Counted from the stretch's first letter, positions 12,101 through 24,171 are shown. The stretch: DNA of 64,000 nucleotides from Amphiura filiformis (GCF_039555335.1 NC_092637.1:9136815-9200814); one strand, 5' to 3'. Notes: generated by a model not told the origin, from the letters alone. Numbers and translations: made by a program.

Positions 12101-15100
12101 GGGTCGTTCAACATTTGCATAATTTTCACATGCATTCAAAGTATGTATGAGGCGAGGTGGAAAAACCAAAACATGGAGCACTGAAAGAAATTAAATGGCA
12201 CATTTTTTTGAGGGAAACAAATCCCGGTAAGGCGACGAAAAGAAACCCATTCTACAGGTGGACGGACCTTTTAAGTAGGGTCGGTCAGGCGGGCATTTTT
12301 TTCCTTTCTTTTCTGGAGGCTGCTAAAATTACCCTAAATTTCACCAAAATCTGAAAAAAAAACCCTTTTTGCAAACATATTTACTAAAAAATGTCAGCTA
12401 CAATTATGTCAGGTGATATAGCAACTGGCCAATCAGAGAGCAAGGCCTATGACCTACGACATGTAGACTAGGCATGATGGGTCTTCTGGTGTACGAGATA
12501 ACAATGTAGACCTTAATCAGGAAAACCATCCGTATTTACAGCATCCCAGGCAGGCCTCCCTTTGTCATCTGCATGATCCAGATAAAACCCCTAAGGCCCA
12601 CTCTCATTAAACCATTACCATCACTTATGGACCAGATATTAACAACACTAGTGTTTATGATAAACTGATCTGTTACTGATACAGCTGGTCATTACTGGCA
12701 CCATTTAGGGACGCACCATTTGATACTCAGGGGGGGTAGGAAGTCGGGTTAATTTTTTTTTTTCGCCACCGAATGTGGCAAGTTTTTTTTTTTAATTTCA
12801 TGCATTTTACACAGTTAGGTGGGGAAAGTTTTTTTTTTTTTTAGTGTTGGTGGGGAAAGTTTTTTTTTTTTGGTCATGTAGTGGGTGAAGTTTTTTTTTT
12901 TTGAAAAACTTCCTACCCCCACCCTGAGAATCTAATGGCGCGTCCCTTATAGTCAATTAGCCAATGTTAGCTAACCAATAAACTAATGTCTCTTTTCCTG
13001 AACAAATATGACAAACAATTAGTGATGTGTCAATGAGTACAGCAGAGAATCAGGTGTTATCTCTACTGCTTTTAAGAGGTGCACCATTGAATTTTTTTGG
13101 GTGGTGGCATGGAAGTTTGACTTAGAGAATAAAGGTATTGTTTTTAGCCGCTGTCGTGCATCTATCGTCTCATATAACACAGGCGACATCATTATTTTAA
13201 GTAAAACAACGAGGCGAAGCCGAGTTGTTTTACGCCAAAAAATAATGTGTCGCCTGTGTTGTATGAGACGATAGATGCACGACAGCAGCTAAAAACAATA
13301 CCTTTATTCTCATTCTTTAACACTTCAATTCAAATGAAAATATCATATAAGTATTACAAATTTTAATAATATTAAATTCTACATTTTGCAAGGAATTACC
13401 TGGGGCTTAAAATCGATCAGTCCCGTTGCTGCTACTACGCCTCTGATTGGTTCAAATAGCGAGTACGCCAGACGCATCGATGCATGCAGCTGGCCCGTGT
13501 GATATTGTGTCATATCACACGGGTAAGAACCAATAAGATTGCAGGAACGTTCTCAAGTGTTTAAGAATGGGTATTAACAACACTAGTGTTATGATAAACT
13601 GACATGTTACTTACTGATCATGCTGATACAGCCGGTCATTACCATCAATATTTAGCTATAGTCAATAGCCAATGTCAATTAACCAATATACTACCGTCTG
13701 TTAACTATTTATATCTTTGACAAACAATGAGAACAAATGAGTATCAGGTATGTAGCTCTGCCACTCTTTAATAATAAAGTGATTCTTACAATTGTAAATA
13801 ATAATGATATAATATATTAATAATACCGTAACCACTCGGGTATAAGCCCACCCACCTAGATGGCAAACAAGGGAAACAGTTCAAAATTGGCAAGGCGTGA
13901 AAAATTAAATGTGCAAAATTTTTTACAGTATTGCTTTACTTTTATGAGCTGACTGATAAAATAAGAATGGTCCCTAAGTAAAATGGCAGTGCCTGTTTTG
14001 CAATTGATATAGCAGATCCTGCTTATTTACTTCTAGGGTACACACATACCTGCATCCCAATCTTCTATAGGCGGTGGAATTTTGGCGTAATTTGGCAACT
14101 CGGTGCAACCTTTGAAGAAATTGTCATTTTCTTGGCATCCATACAATTTTCGCTGTTCTAAAAAGATTAAAAAAAGACAAGTGTTTTAAAATAGAACTTT
14201 TACCATGAAACTAGATCAGGTTGTGTCAGTGGAGCTACATGTATCTAAATACAGTAAAGGATACTTGCGGCGCCCTCAACAGACACCAGGGCGCCATGAC
14301 TTCCATTAGTTTTCAGCAAGATTTTGTCACCTGTTTCACAAACGGACATTGCACAGTATCACAGAAGAAGAAGGAAACCAATCAATGCAGTATAGTGTAG
14401 TGAAAGTGGCAGTGCATCTGGAATAAACTTCACAGTTGCTTTTTAAAGTCCAAAAAAATCAATGTTTTAATTTGGTCCCATTACCACCCCATTTCATGGA
14501 ATGTTTAAATATTTGTTTTAGATTTGTCAAAAAACTTTAAACATAAGTTTATTAGGGAACAAAGATCACTTACAAGTCTTTTTGTGGTCTACTCTAGGGG
14601 GTTTATCCCTCACATTTGTAGGCCTACAAACAACCAAAAACTTAGACGGACAACCAGAAATTGTAATCTGGTTGTCCGTGGGACAACCATTTATTTTTCC
14701 TAAATTCGAACACTGTCACATACCGTAGTAAAAAGGGCCTCCTCCTTTTACAAGTCTTGCCTGGCTAAGTGATTGATGAGCTAATACCTGAGATATTTAC
14801 TAGCTTAGTTGTGAGGATTTGCTGAATTGCCTATTAGGCCCTTCAGTGCCTTCACACTTTATTATTAGTTTCCTGTTTACCACCCGCGTCCAAAATTGAA
14901 AATCTCAAAATAATTTTCATTTTATGTTTGTTTCTGATTTTCTCCATTAAAATAACTTTCAACCTGTGAGATACACATACTTACCGCACCTAAAACGGCA
15001 CCTTCCCTAAATTATATTATCAATATTACTATAAAATAAACGGCCATCTATATTTTACAATGTGTACTTACGATATGCGATATCTGGTTCGACACATTTC

Positions 15101-16127
15101 TTATCTGGGCAAGTTGCCAAATGATGAAGGATTGTAGAAGCTGGTTCTTTATGTCTGGCATTGAAGGAGCATGTCACCAGGGCACAACCATTATAATTCT
15201 GATGGAATTTGAAATAAGAAGCAGTCAAGTCAAGACATTTTAGGCAAAGTAAAAAATAAAACATGTTTCTCGTCCAGGTTTTGGAAAAATAGGAGGAAGA
15301 GGGGCTTTTTATTTTTTATTGAAAAAAAAAACTAAATTGCCCTATTTAGACGCTTTTTATCCTTTTTATAGCGTAAAGATTAGAAGCTGAAAAACATGAA
15401 GAGGCTCTTTTTATTTTCTTGTTTTGAGATGTCAACCCCTCTGGTCATCACCCAACACTTCACAAATGCTTCTAATACTATTGTAAAGGCTTATAAGAAG
15501 TTGCAACTTCTCTAGTACCTTTGCATAAAGTTAAACAGAAAGATTGCAAAATAAAAAGAAAAATGCAAAATCTTCAAAAAAGGAGGCGGGAGGGGACGAG
15601 AAACATGTTTTTTTATTTACTTGGCCTTAAGGCAGCAAAAACAACAGACAATGATCCTAGCATCCTCTTTTTTTACGAAATTTTTCAGTCATTATTCACA
15701 CAAAAAACTTCCCAAAATTTGAGTCGATTCAAATTTTAACTTGCAAGTAAATGCATGATTTAAGGAGTGATAGGCCATGTTGAAATTTTGTTCTGTTTAA
15801 ACAGAAATTTAACGCTATAATTAATCTGCAAGAATATATTTTTGTACATGTATTATAAATATTATGTACAGCCAGTCCACACCAGGAACTTTATTCTTAA
15901 AAGATGCGGTGAAATAGTCCCGGCATTCATGGCATTTTAGCAGTGATTTATTTTTTCAAGTCCTGCATTTAAAAAGTTCTTATCTGTGTACCTACCTTTC
16001 TGCACTTAATAATATGATATGGGTATCTCATGGCAAGTATATTGTCATGATTGCAAAATGGACACACAAGCATTGCATCTGGGTCCACCAAGTCCAATGT
16101 TGGGAACTGAATCGGCTCTCTATCCAT
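9172..16127 (-). CDS. GTSF1: GTSF1-like double CHHC zinc-finger protein, copy 1
   Basis: Coding exons 16127-15996, 15198-15072, 14157-14050, 11996-11921, 11441-11089 and 9944-9781, all with GT/AG borders and matching phases. The end is ambiguous: a pyrimidine-rich acceptor at 9178 gives AAA-TAG (321 aa), or read-through of exon 6 stops at 9741-9739 inside a MITE (333 aa). Finger 2 is C54-H60-H70-C74 (TCSFNARH...HLATC). Finger 1 is C22-H27-H38-C42, with the first His one residue early compared with copy 2 and an extra Cys25. An EDWD motif follows (W120), then four 11-residue repeats (174-217) and G-x-G-R-G motifs at 286-290 and 302-306. GTSF1/Asterix proteins bind PIWI proteins and support piRNA silencing; EDWD tryptophans are the expected PIWI contact. 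Vertebrate GTSF1 is about half this length, so the C-terminal half is an extension. Assignment is sure at family level; orthology is not. Confidence 0.88.
9565..9768 (-). mobile_element. piggyBac-type MITE, copy 1, at 3' end of GTSF1-like copy 1
   Basis: Bounded by TTAA with CCCC inside the left TTAA (CCCCATGAGAACTACCTGC) and CCTCC before the right TTAA. It starts 13 bp beyond the last certain exon base (9781) and supplies the stop codon if exon 6 is read through. More diverged than the other three copies. Orientation is arbitrary. Confidence 0.75.
10266..10483. mobile_element. piggyBac-type MITE, copy 2 (intron of GTSF1-like copy 1)
   Basis: TTAA-CCCCATGAGAACTACC ... GGGGG-TTAA, 218 bp. Inner arms GATTGGCCAAAAAG and complementary ATTGACCAATCAG words give a CCAAT-rich palindrome. 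TTAA target and C-rich ends fit piggyBac; no transposase is present. Confidence 0.85.
11234..11366 (-). repeat. 33-bp coding minisatellite, four copies, in exon 5 of GTSF1-like copy 1
   Basis: Four tandem 33-bp units, nearly identical, in frame, each encoding SLDQSANSAT plus I or N (residues 174-217). Near-identity at DNA level means recent expansion, so copy number may vary between individuals. Confidence 0.92.
12708..12946. mobile_element. MITE with GGGACGCACCATT ends and TTA target duplication
   Basis: Left end GGGACGCACCATTTGATACT, right end AATGGCGCGTCCC; TTA on both flanks. Inside is a short direct repeat of GGTGGGGAAAG followed by T12-14. A 3-bp TTA duplication and GG-starting ends fit PIF/Harbinger MITEs; this is inference. 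A diverged left-end relative begins near 13075 (GAGGTGCACCATTGAATTT). Confidence 0.8.
13125..13312. mobile_element. Foldback element, ~75-bp arms, intron of GTSF1-like copy 1
   Basis: GAGAATAAAGGTATTG...CGTCTCATATAACACAGGCG at the left is repeated in reverse from about 13238 to 13312. The centre is itself palindromic (GTAAAACAAC ... GTTGTTTTAC around GAGGCGAAGCCGAG), so nearly the whole element pairs with itself. Confidence 0.85.
13494..13523. other. Perfect 12-bp-arm hairpin
   Basis: CCCGTGTGATAT and ATATCACACGGG are exact reverse complements around a 6-bp loop. Role unknown; it lies in an intron. Confidence 0.7.
14647..14678. other. Perfect 12-bp-arm hairpin
   Basis: CGGACAACCAGA and TCTGGTTGTCCG around an 8-bp loop, in the second intron of GTSF1-like copy 1. 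A third copy of GGACAACCA follows at 14680. Confidence 0.7.
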
Positions 16128-17818
16128 GCAGTGGAAATGCAGAGTCAGCAGTTTTAACTTCTAGTTCTAGTACACCAGAAACTTTATTCTCAAACTAAAC
16201 CGTCACTGGTTACTCTCTGTATAGATGCCCAGTTGTAGCTTGAAGTTCTTTATTTACTTTGAGACTGAATGACAACTTAAAAATTTGGGCCAACACAAAG
16301 AATAATCTTGAAAATAAATGCCACACTACTGAGGCAAGTCATGTGCACTTGTTGACTGGTTTCGCTGCACTGATTTGTTGCCTGATAATTCGGGATTCAC
16401 CATAGTCTTGTTTGCAGCCTCAGTGTGATTTCTTCTTCACCATATTAAAGTGTGCGAGTCGTAAACAGGCCAAAGAGTGCATGAGAGGAAGACTACCAAA
16501 TCTATCACCCCTAGCTGTATCCAATTTAAAATGAAAAGTTTGCAAATTTTATGAACAAGAACTGTCTTTAACAAAGACAACGCCACCAATGAGTTTGGCA
16601 TTGAAAAGTGGAAATTTGTTTAATTTATCGCCAATGACATACTGGAACATACCGCGAAATACCCAAGTGTTTTAATATTGAAAGCTGAATAGTTCAATTC
16701 AGTTCTTTATTGACATGCACCACACATCTAGGCCTATTATAGTCAAAACGCATGTAAAACTAAGGATATAACAAAAGTATAAAACATTACAACATTCAAT
16801 TTACATAGGCTACTGTATGACATTGAGATACATCACTGAGATGTCTACCGTACTGTATCTCGGGAGTGGAGAAGCCATCCCTCAACAAACGAGGGGGCCT
16901 GAGATTCCAACTGTCGCACGCCTGGGATTCATCGATTGTCAATATTCCTTGCCGATTGACACGTGACCAGTCTCCGACTACGATCAATACCGGAGCATCT
17001 TTGCAGTTGCCAGATGAAGTCCAATGAGATTGGATGAAAATTCGCAAAATTCGTAAGTTATTCCAGTATTTTATTTATAATTCACCTCTGTTTCTACGAC
17101 TGGATGAATCATAATATACATCAACATGTATCTCGGGATTCAAATGCACTTTTAATAAACTTTATAACTAAAAGAAACTAAGCATTAAATAATCCTGAAA
17201 TCCCATTAATAGTAAAGATATATCATTATCAGACATGTTATTAATATCATTTACCTGGGCTAAATAGGCCTACATAAATTTTTACGATTCCATCAAAATT
17301 TAATTTTGTTATTCTTTACTCAAAATGCTGAAATAATATTTAGTTATAACTGTCAGGAAACATTTCTGTACATTTTAAGCCAAAAAAATGAGGTTAAATA
17401 AAATTTAAAAAAAGTTAGCTACTGTCTATTTTGGTCATTTGCAACATCATGGGCCTGGGGGAAACTCAACACAAATGACCATAGCTCCAAAAGATTCCTA
17501 TATTTTAACAAAACACTGAAAGACCCTTGATTGTGAAAAAACAGCTCTAAAAAGCCAATAATTTGCTCATTCCTCACCTTTTTTCAGGGGATTTTTAGTC
17601 AGCTGTTAGCTGCTCCAAGAGGCTCACTTTTACCGGTTTGCAGCTCCAAGACCCATTTGTACACCGTCAGCTCCCAAATTGCCATTTAAAAATAACTAAT
17701 ATGTGACCATCCAGCACAACTGAGCCCTGAAGTCGTCAACCATCATTTTTGAGATATTCAACCAAAATATTCTGCTTGAAATTAGCTTTAAAATGATGTA
17801 TATCACGTATCACGTCTA
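16128..17818. other. Upstream of GTSF1-like copy 1; possible LINE 3' tail
   Basis: The promoter and 5' UTR of GTSF1-like copy 1 must lie here, but no TATA box or initiator can be singled out. On the minus strand 16800-16682 reads ...GTCAATAAAGAACTGAATTG, the kind of polyadenylation-signal tail common at LINE 3' ends. The frame upstream of it is not recognised. Confidence 0.4.
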
Positions 17819-18048
17819 TACAGGGTGTATCAAAATGATTAGTACCCATCAGTTTTCAGTGATATGGACATGATTACCACATCAAAATGCAACATAGGAT
17901 CCGCATATTTTGTTGATTAATACCATAAAGAGTCATATAGCTATAAGGTATGATCATGTCATGAAGACCCTGTGTTGCATTCGGAAGAAGCAGGATTTTC
18001 AATAACCATCAGAACTGATGGGTACCAATCATTTTGATACAGCCTGTA
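17819..18048. mobile_element. MITE with TACAGGGTGTATCAAAATGA ends
   Basis: About 230 bp. Left TACAGGGTGTATCAAAATGA, right TCATTTTGATACAGCCTGTA, with a further inner match around GTACCCATCAGTT/AACTGATGGGTACC. A relative lies at 56106-56342. Confidence 0.8.
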
Positions 18049-18050
18049 TT

Positions 18051-18399
18051 CTCTAAATGTAAAATAGTGAAAAACTCACTCCCGAAAAGAGTGATTCACT
18101 TATAAGACCACTCAAAGATAGAGGAGTGAAATGTGTTTTTTTAACTTTAAAACCACTCAAAAATGAGTGAAAACCACTCTTTAAGAGTGAATTTTAACTC
18201 TTTCAAGGAGTTAAATGAAGGACAACTCTAAAAATGTGTTGTCCTTCATTTAACTCCTTGAACGAGTTGAAATTCACTGTAGTTTTCACTTTTTTGAGTG
18301 GTTTTAAAGTTTAAAAAACACATTTCACTCATTTTTGAGTGGTTTTATAAGTAAATCACTCTTTTGGGGAGTGAGTTTTTAACTCTTTTACATTTAGAG
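18051..18399. mobile_element. Foldback element ~350 bp, arms ~165 bp
   Basis: The left half (CTCTAAATGTAAAATAGTG...) is mirrored in the right half (...CTCTTTTACATTTAGAG), with the turn near 18232 (AAGGACAACTCT...TGTTGTCCTT). The arms contain many AGAGTG/CACTC words. Only 2 bp separate it from the preceding MITE. Confidence 0.8.
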
Positions 18400-20137
18400 A
18401 GTAGAACTCGATTTTTAAGTAGTGAAAAATCAATAAAACAGTCAAGAAATCCTTTGTTTCCTATATTGTTAAGTTCAATGGATCATATATCCAGTGGCAC
18501 TGGAGACATCCGGGCTCAGTTGTGGTGGATGGTCACATATTAGACGAGTCAATTTACGTTGGAGTGAGCTAGCCTAAATTGGAACACGGATGCCTTTGCT
18601 TGCCAGTGACTATATAAACACCCTCCTGAACATAGTCAAAAAGAAGAAAAAGTAAATAGGGGAACATAGTAATTTGTATATATCCAAAATGACCTATAAT
18701 GCAGGGCTCAAATTTCAATATTGGGCGATATGGATAAAATAAAAACCATCTAAGATCTTATTGTATATCGCTCAGTTCCAGGATTCAGAAAAAGTATAGT
18801 TTGACCTATCTCCGATGTACAGTTCTTGAGTTATAGGCACAAAGGTCAAACGTTCAATTTTAGCCTCCACCATTCTACATGTTCTATGATTGTCCACATG
18901 AAGTAAAAAAATGCTCTGATTTTGATCAAAGTGGTCTCAAATTGTACCATTTCAAACAACTTTTTAAACAAGAATAGTTTGTATTACCTATACCTGTACA
19001 TCACAAGGTCAAGTTTATGGTAGGCATACATGATTATGGGCTTTGAGTTTTTAGCCCTGTTACATGATATTTTTGACAAGCGAATGAATCTGCAATAAAT
19101 GTTTTGTACATAGGACTAGGCCTACCTCTTGTGGTTTAAAAATCCTCACATATTTTTGAGAAAAGTAGGGGGATCACGAAATGACCCTTTAAATTGATTA
19201 TTATACCGGTAATCTATTCCAAATCCAGTGACACCGCATAAATTTCCCTCAGAACTTTGGATGTATTGATATAGGGCAGGCCTAGGTATTGATTGAATCA
19301 ACATGACAGGGGATGCCAAGTATTTATTTTTTGTCATGAAAGGCCATCCATACAAATGCTCCTTCAAATATATCCATTTTAGGGCGTACGAAAATGTATT
19401 TTTAGCATTCTAAATGCATGGACGTTCATCAGGTACAGGTTGCTACGAACTGAAGCCTATTTCATTGTATTTTGAAGCAAATTTCACGTATTTACATAGT
19501 ATTAGTAGGTTTGATTATGAAATATTGCATGTTAATTGTTTTATACATCATTTTGTCATGAACTTGTGATTTTTATTTTTCGTGTTTGATAAGCTTACAG
19601 TCATGATGCAGACCTATACGCATGCACAAAATAAAATAAACGGAAACAGGACACCTCGCCTACACGGCATCTCGCCTATACGCCACTTCGCCTACGTGCC
19701 ATCTCGCCCCCTATGCAATGCAGTGCATTGCAATGGCGATTGCGGATGTATAATCGGGTGTATAATAGTCGGGCTCTCATTCACGCGCGGATGGGAAATA
19801 GTGTTCACTTTATAGTTGATACGGTTTCTAGACTGAAATTTTGCGTAGAACACGCTCCTGTAGTCCACTTTAATTAAAAATGTGCCCAAAGTGCTTTTTC
19901 GGGGGGTGCCCCTACAATGGGGGTCAAAATTACTAAAAATGTATTCTAAGGCCAATGGTGGTGATTTTGGTGTCTAAATATATGTTTATGGACATGAGAA
20001 AGTCATTTAGACAGTTTACGAAATCCAAAATGGCTTCCTTATGTTCCAAAATTCAAAATGGCGGCCAAAATGGTGAATTGTAGCCAAACTTATTTGAACG
20101 GCTTTTTCAGGCCGATGGTGGTGATTTGAGTGTCTAT
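18400..20137. other. No gene recognised
   Basis: AT-rich sequence. At 19648-19712 a short degenerate array of CCTCGCCTACACG-like words recurs in reverse at 32270-32345 (GGCGTGTAGGCGAAGTG), together with flanking words (TGCATTGC, ACATCC), so this is one dispersed repeat present twice. Confidence 0.4.
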
Positions 20138-20405
20138 GAATAGAAAGGAAGGAAAGAAATAAAGGGATGGAAAGGAAGGAATAAAAAGAAAGAAAGAATG
20201 GAAGGAAGATAAAGAACGAAAGAAAGGGAGGAAAGAAGGAAGGAAAGAACGAAAGAAATAAGGAAGGAATGAAAGAAGATGGAAGGAAGGAAAGAAAGAA
20301 AGATAGAAGAAGGAAGAAAGAATGGAAGAAAGTAAGGAGTAAAGAAGGAAGGAAAGAACGAAAGAAAGAATGGAAGGAAGGAAGAAAGAGAGAAGAGAAG
20401 AGAAA
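20138..20405. repeat. Purine-only GGAA/GAAA microsatellite
   Basis: About 270 bp of almost uninterrupted A and G on the plus strand in irregular GGAA, GAAA and GAAT steps. The minus-strand Ser/Phe/Leu-rich open frame across it is an artefact of this composition. Confidence 0.95.
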
Positions 20406-20559
20406 CTTACCGGTACTACTCTGGTAAAAAAAACCAAAGAAAGACTAAATACAGGATGAAACAAACTAAATAACCTATAAGTAGGCCTACTTGTACTTAG
20501 AAATCTCCAGAATAAAGAAACTTACTTAAAAATCTTGTACATTATATATATTCTTTGTT

Positions 20560-20627
20560 TTATTGCTGTAATGCGCTTTGGGATCGCTTGATGTATTGCG
20601 CTATATAAAAATAAAGTATTATTATTA
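20560..20627 (+). mobile_element. SINE 3' tail fragment
   Basis: AATGCGCTTTGGGATCGC, GCGCTATATAAAAATAAAG and a terminal (ATT)n run are the kind of tail seen on many animal SINEs. The Helitron copy that starts at 20628 is inserted inside the ATT run, which resumes at 21638. Confidence 0.6.
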
Positions 20628-21637
20628 CTAGCGGGACACCCGCGCTACGCGCGGGTCCCCGCTAGGTGAGTAAATGGGAGCGTTCACTAAAAACGGGAGG
20701 AATTACTGAACAGGTAGAATCATTGAAAAGGTAAATTTCATTTATCTGAGTCTGACCCTCGTTAAGCCTAAGTTTCCATTTTAGCCTCTTTCTTTCTTTT
20801 TAGTTTCTTCTACATGGGCCAATTTTGTTCCATTTTTTAAAAACATTTTGCTGCTAAGCTTGCAAATTTCCGTTACCATGTTTTTTATTTACTCAATCCC
20901 GTTCCCATTATTTTCTAAATCTGTCCTTTCTTACATTTCCCCGTTGACTTCATTTTTTATTTGCTGCTAAGCTTGTGATTTCCCGTTTTCATGTTATTTA
21001 TTTAGTTTAATAGCTTTTTTTATTTAAATCATCTAATTTTATTAGATTTTATTATTCTTTCCTTCTTTAGCCTATTTTATTCCCGTTTTCATTTTCTTAC
21101 TGTGACTAACTATAGGCTAACCCACATACTCGTAGGCCTACCTGTTTGTCCTTATTTTGTTTTCTTTTTTAATTACAGTAGGCCTACCTCTTCATGTTGT
21201 TTATACTTTTTAACACACATCTTTTCCCGTATTTATTACGCCTACGATTGGTCGTTCACCCGTATTATCATTCATTCTTGTGCGACTCTCGTCGTTTACT
21301 GCTGACATGGCGTAGTGCTGCGTTACCGCTTCGCTATCGCTGCGCTTCTGACTTGCTTGGCATTAGATCGCCCGTCTGACGCGCATGCGGGCTAACTTGA
21401 CAACTGACTCCCTTTATTTGTTTACCCAGCATAGCAAAGTACAACATTTTCACTAATTTTGAGGCCAATTCTTGACCGTTTTCAACCAAATAAAGTTTAA
21501 ACACGTTCCCGTATATTCATCGATCTCCCGTATGAATTTGGCGACATTTGGATCGAAACTGACGGAGCCTTTATAGCATACATAGATAGATACATAGATA
21601 CATAGATACATACAACATTTCCCTATTTATAGTAAGA
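20628..21637 (-). mobile_element. Helitron (non-autonomous), copy 1, inverted
   Basis: Read on the minus strand it begins TCTTACTATAAATAGGG and ends in a GC hairpin plus GTCCCGCTAG. Host bases are A before TC and T after CTAG, as Helitrons require. 1010 bp. Contains (ATCT/ATGT)n microsatellite near the 5' end and a GC-rich variable block. No Rep/helicase. Confidence 0.9.
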
Positions 21638-22172
21638 TTATTAATATAGTCGGGGTATTGAGGTGAACCTGGAATTGGATTAGGCTCGATATAGTTTCTG
21701 ATTCTCTGACATTGCCTGACAAGATATCCGACCATGGATCCGATCCTGTAAAGACTGACATATGTCGCAATTTTTTCATCATCATATTTGCATCATGATC
21801 ATTGAGCAATTTAAATATTACCAAAAATGGCTGAAATGGACCCAAAATCGAGAAAATGGTAATTGGTATCTATACTAAGATATGGACCAAATCTAGAAAA
21901 TGGTAATTGGTATATAGACTATTAAGTGCATGCGTTTTGACTCATTAAAACCTGGCACTGTACTGTAAAAGCCAGACCAATTCCGAATTGAAACATACAT
22001 CAGCCTGTGAATGATGATCTGATGAACCATGCACTATAAAACGTCAGACTATTATTAACTCAGCTCAGATCGAAAGTGTAGATTATGTTCGGTTTTTAAC
22101 ACACCGTGCTGATGTGGTTATAACAATATTTTTTAAATATTTTAATATGTGTATGCATTTTTTCAACATGCA
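21638..22172. other. Sequence between inverted and tandem Helitron copies
   Basis: About 535 bp without a recognised gene. A short local repeat of AGAAAATGGTAATTGGTAT is present at 21853 and 21896. Confidence 0.5.
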
Positions 22173-23170
22173 TCTTACTATAAATAGGGAAATGTTGTAT
22201 GTATCTATGTATCTATCTATCTATGTATGCTATAAAGGCTCCGTCAGTTTCGATCCAAATGTCGCCAAATTCATACGGGAGATCGATGAATATACGGGAA
22301 CGTGTTTAAACTTTATTTGGTTGAAAACGGTCAAGAATTGGCCTCAAAATCAGTGAAAATGTGGTACGTTGCTATGCTGGGTAAACAAAAAGGGAGTCAG
22401 TTGTCAAGCTAGCCTGCGCGCGTCAGTGACGGGCGTATCTAATGCCAAGCCGCTCGCGTAAGCGCAGCGATAGCGCCAAGGGTAACACAGCACTACGCCA
22501 TGTCGCTGCGTAAGCGACGCAGAGTCGCAAGAATGAATGATAATACGGGTGAACGACCGACCGTGAGGCGTAATAAATACGGGAAAAGATGTGTGTTAAA
22601 AAGTACAAACAACATGAAGAGGTAGGCAGGCCTACTGTAATTAAAAAAGAAAACAAAATGAGGACAAACAGGTAGGCCTACGAGTATGTGGGTTAGCCTA
22701 TAGTTAGTCACAGTAAGAAAATGAAAACGGGAATAAAATAGGCTAAAGAAGGAAAGAATAATAAAATCTAATAAAATTAGGTGATTTAAATTAAAAAAAA
22801 GCTATTAAACTGAGGACAGAACTAAATAAATAACATGAAAACGGGAAATCACAAGCTAAGCAGCAAATAAAAAATGAAGTCAACAGGGAAATGTAAGAAA
22901 GGACAGATTTAGAAAATAATGGGAACGGGATTGAGTAAATAAACAACATGGTGACGGAAATTTGCAAGCTTAGCAGCAAAATGTTTTTAAAAAATGGAAC
23001 AAAATTGGCCCATGTAGGCCTAGAAGAAACTAAAAAGAAAGAAAGAAGCTAAAATGGAAACTTAGGCTTAACGAGGGTCAGACTCAGATAAATGAAATTT
23101 ACCTTTTCAATGATTCTACCTCATTTACTCGCCTAGCGGGGACCCGCGCGTAGCGCGGGTGTCCCGCTAG
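22173..23170 (+). mobile_element. Helitron copy 2, first unit of tandem array
   Basis: Begins TCTTACTATAAATAGGG after host A; ends with hairpin GACCCGCGCG/TAGCGCGGGTG and CCCGCTAG, directly abutting the TC of the next unit. 998 bp. Nearly identical to copy 1 over most of its length. Confidence 0.92.
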
Positions 23171-24171
23171 TCTTACTATAAATAGGGGAATGTTGTATGT
23201 AACTATCTATGTATCATGGAAAGGCTCCGTCAGTTTCGATCCAAATGTCACCAAATTCATACGGGAGATCGATGAATATACGGGAACGTGTTTAAACTTT
23301 ATTTGGTTGAAAACCGTCAAGAATTGGCCTCAAAATCAGTGAAAATGTGGTACGTTGCTATGCTGGGTAAACAAAAAAGGGAGTCAGTTGTCAAGCTAGC
23401 CCGTGCGCGTCGTGCAGGCGTATCTAATGCCAAGCCACTCGCGTAAGCTGCTAGCGATAGCGCTGGTAACGCAGCACTACGCCATGTCGCGCAGTAAGCG
23501 GCGAAGTCAGCGCAATGAATGATAATACTGGTGAACGACCGACCGTGGGGCGTAATAAATCGGGGAAAAGATGTGTGTTAAAAAGTACAAACAACATGAA
23601 GAGGTAGGCCTACTGTAATTAAAAAAGAAAACAAAATGAGGACAAACAGGTAGGCCTCTCGAGTATGTGGGTTAGCCTATAGTTAGTCACAGTAAGAAAA
23701 TGAAAACAGGAATAAAATAGGCTAAAGAAGGAAAGAATAATAAAATCTAATAAATTAGATGATTTAAATAAAAAAAGCTATTAAACTGAGGACAGAACTA
23801 AATAAATAACATGAAAACGGGAAATCACAAGCTAAGCAGCAAATAAAACATGAAGTCAACAGGGAAATGTAAGAAGGACAGATTTAGAAAATAATGGGAA
23901 CGGGATTGAGGAAATAAAAAACATGGTAACGGAAATTTGCAAGCTTAGCAGCAAAATGTTTTTAAAAAATGGAACAAAGATGGCCCATGTAGAAGAAACT
24001 AAAAAGCAAGAAAGAATCTAAATTGGAAACTTAGGCTTAACGAGGGTCAGACTCAGATAAATGAAATTTACCTTTTCAATGATTCTACCTGTTCAGTAAT
24101 TCCTCCGTTTTAGTGAACGCTCCCATTTACTCACCTAAGCGGGGACCAGCGAAGCGCTGGTGTCCCGCTAG
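23171..24171 (+). mobile_element. Helitron copy 3, second unit of tandem array
   Basis: 1001 bp, TC...CTAG. The hairpin differs in compensating fashion (GACCAGCG/AAGCGCTGG), keeping the stem although the bases changed. Confidence 0.92.

Larger units (their letters stand above)
12637..13770. repeat. Intronic duplication with one occupied and one empty MITE site
   Basis: Host sequence at 12637-12707 plus 12947-13073 (ATTAACAACACTAGTGTT..., TATAGTCAATTAGCCAATG) recurs at 13573-13770 in diverged form. The first copy carries the 12708-12946 MITE; the second reads straight through the same TTA. Lies in the third intron of GTSF1-like copy 1. Confidence 0.8.

Noticed and set aside
20090-20464. 124-codon Ser/Phe/Leu-rich frame on the minus strand
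   Set aside because: It is the translation of the GGAA/GAAA microsatellite.
21102-21305. Open frame MTNYRLTHILVGLPVCP.. present in Helitron copies 1 and 2
   Set aside because: The shared frame follows from the copies being nearly identical; it is broken in the other copies and has no Rep or helicase motifs.
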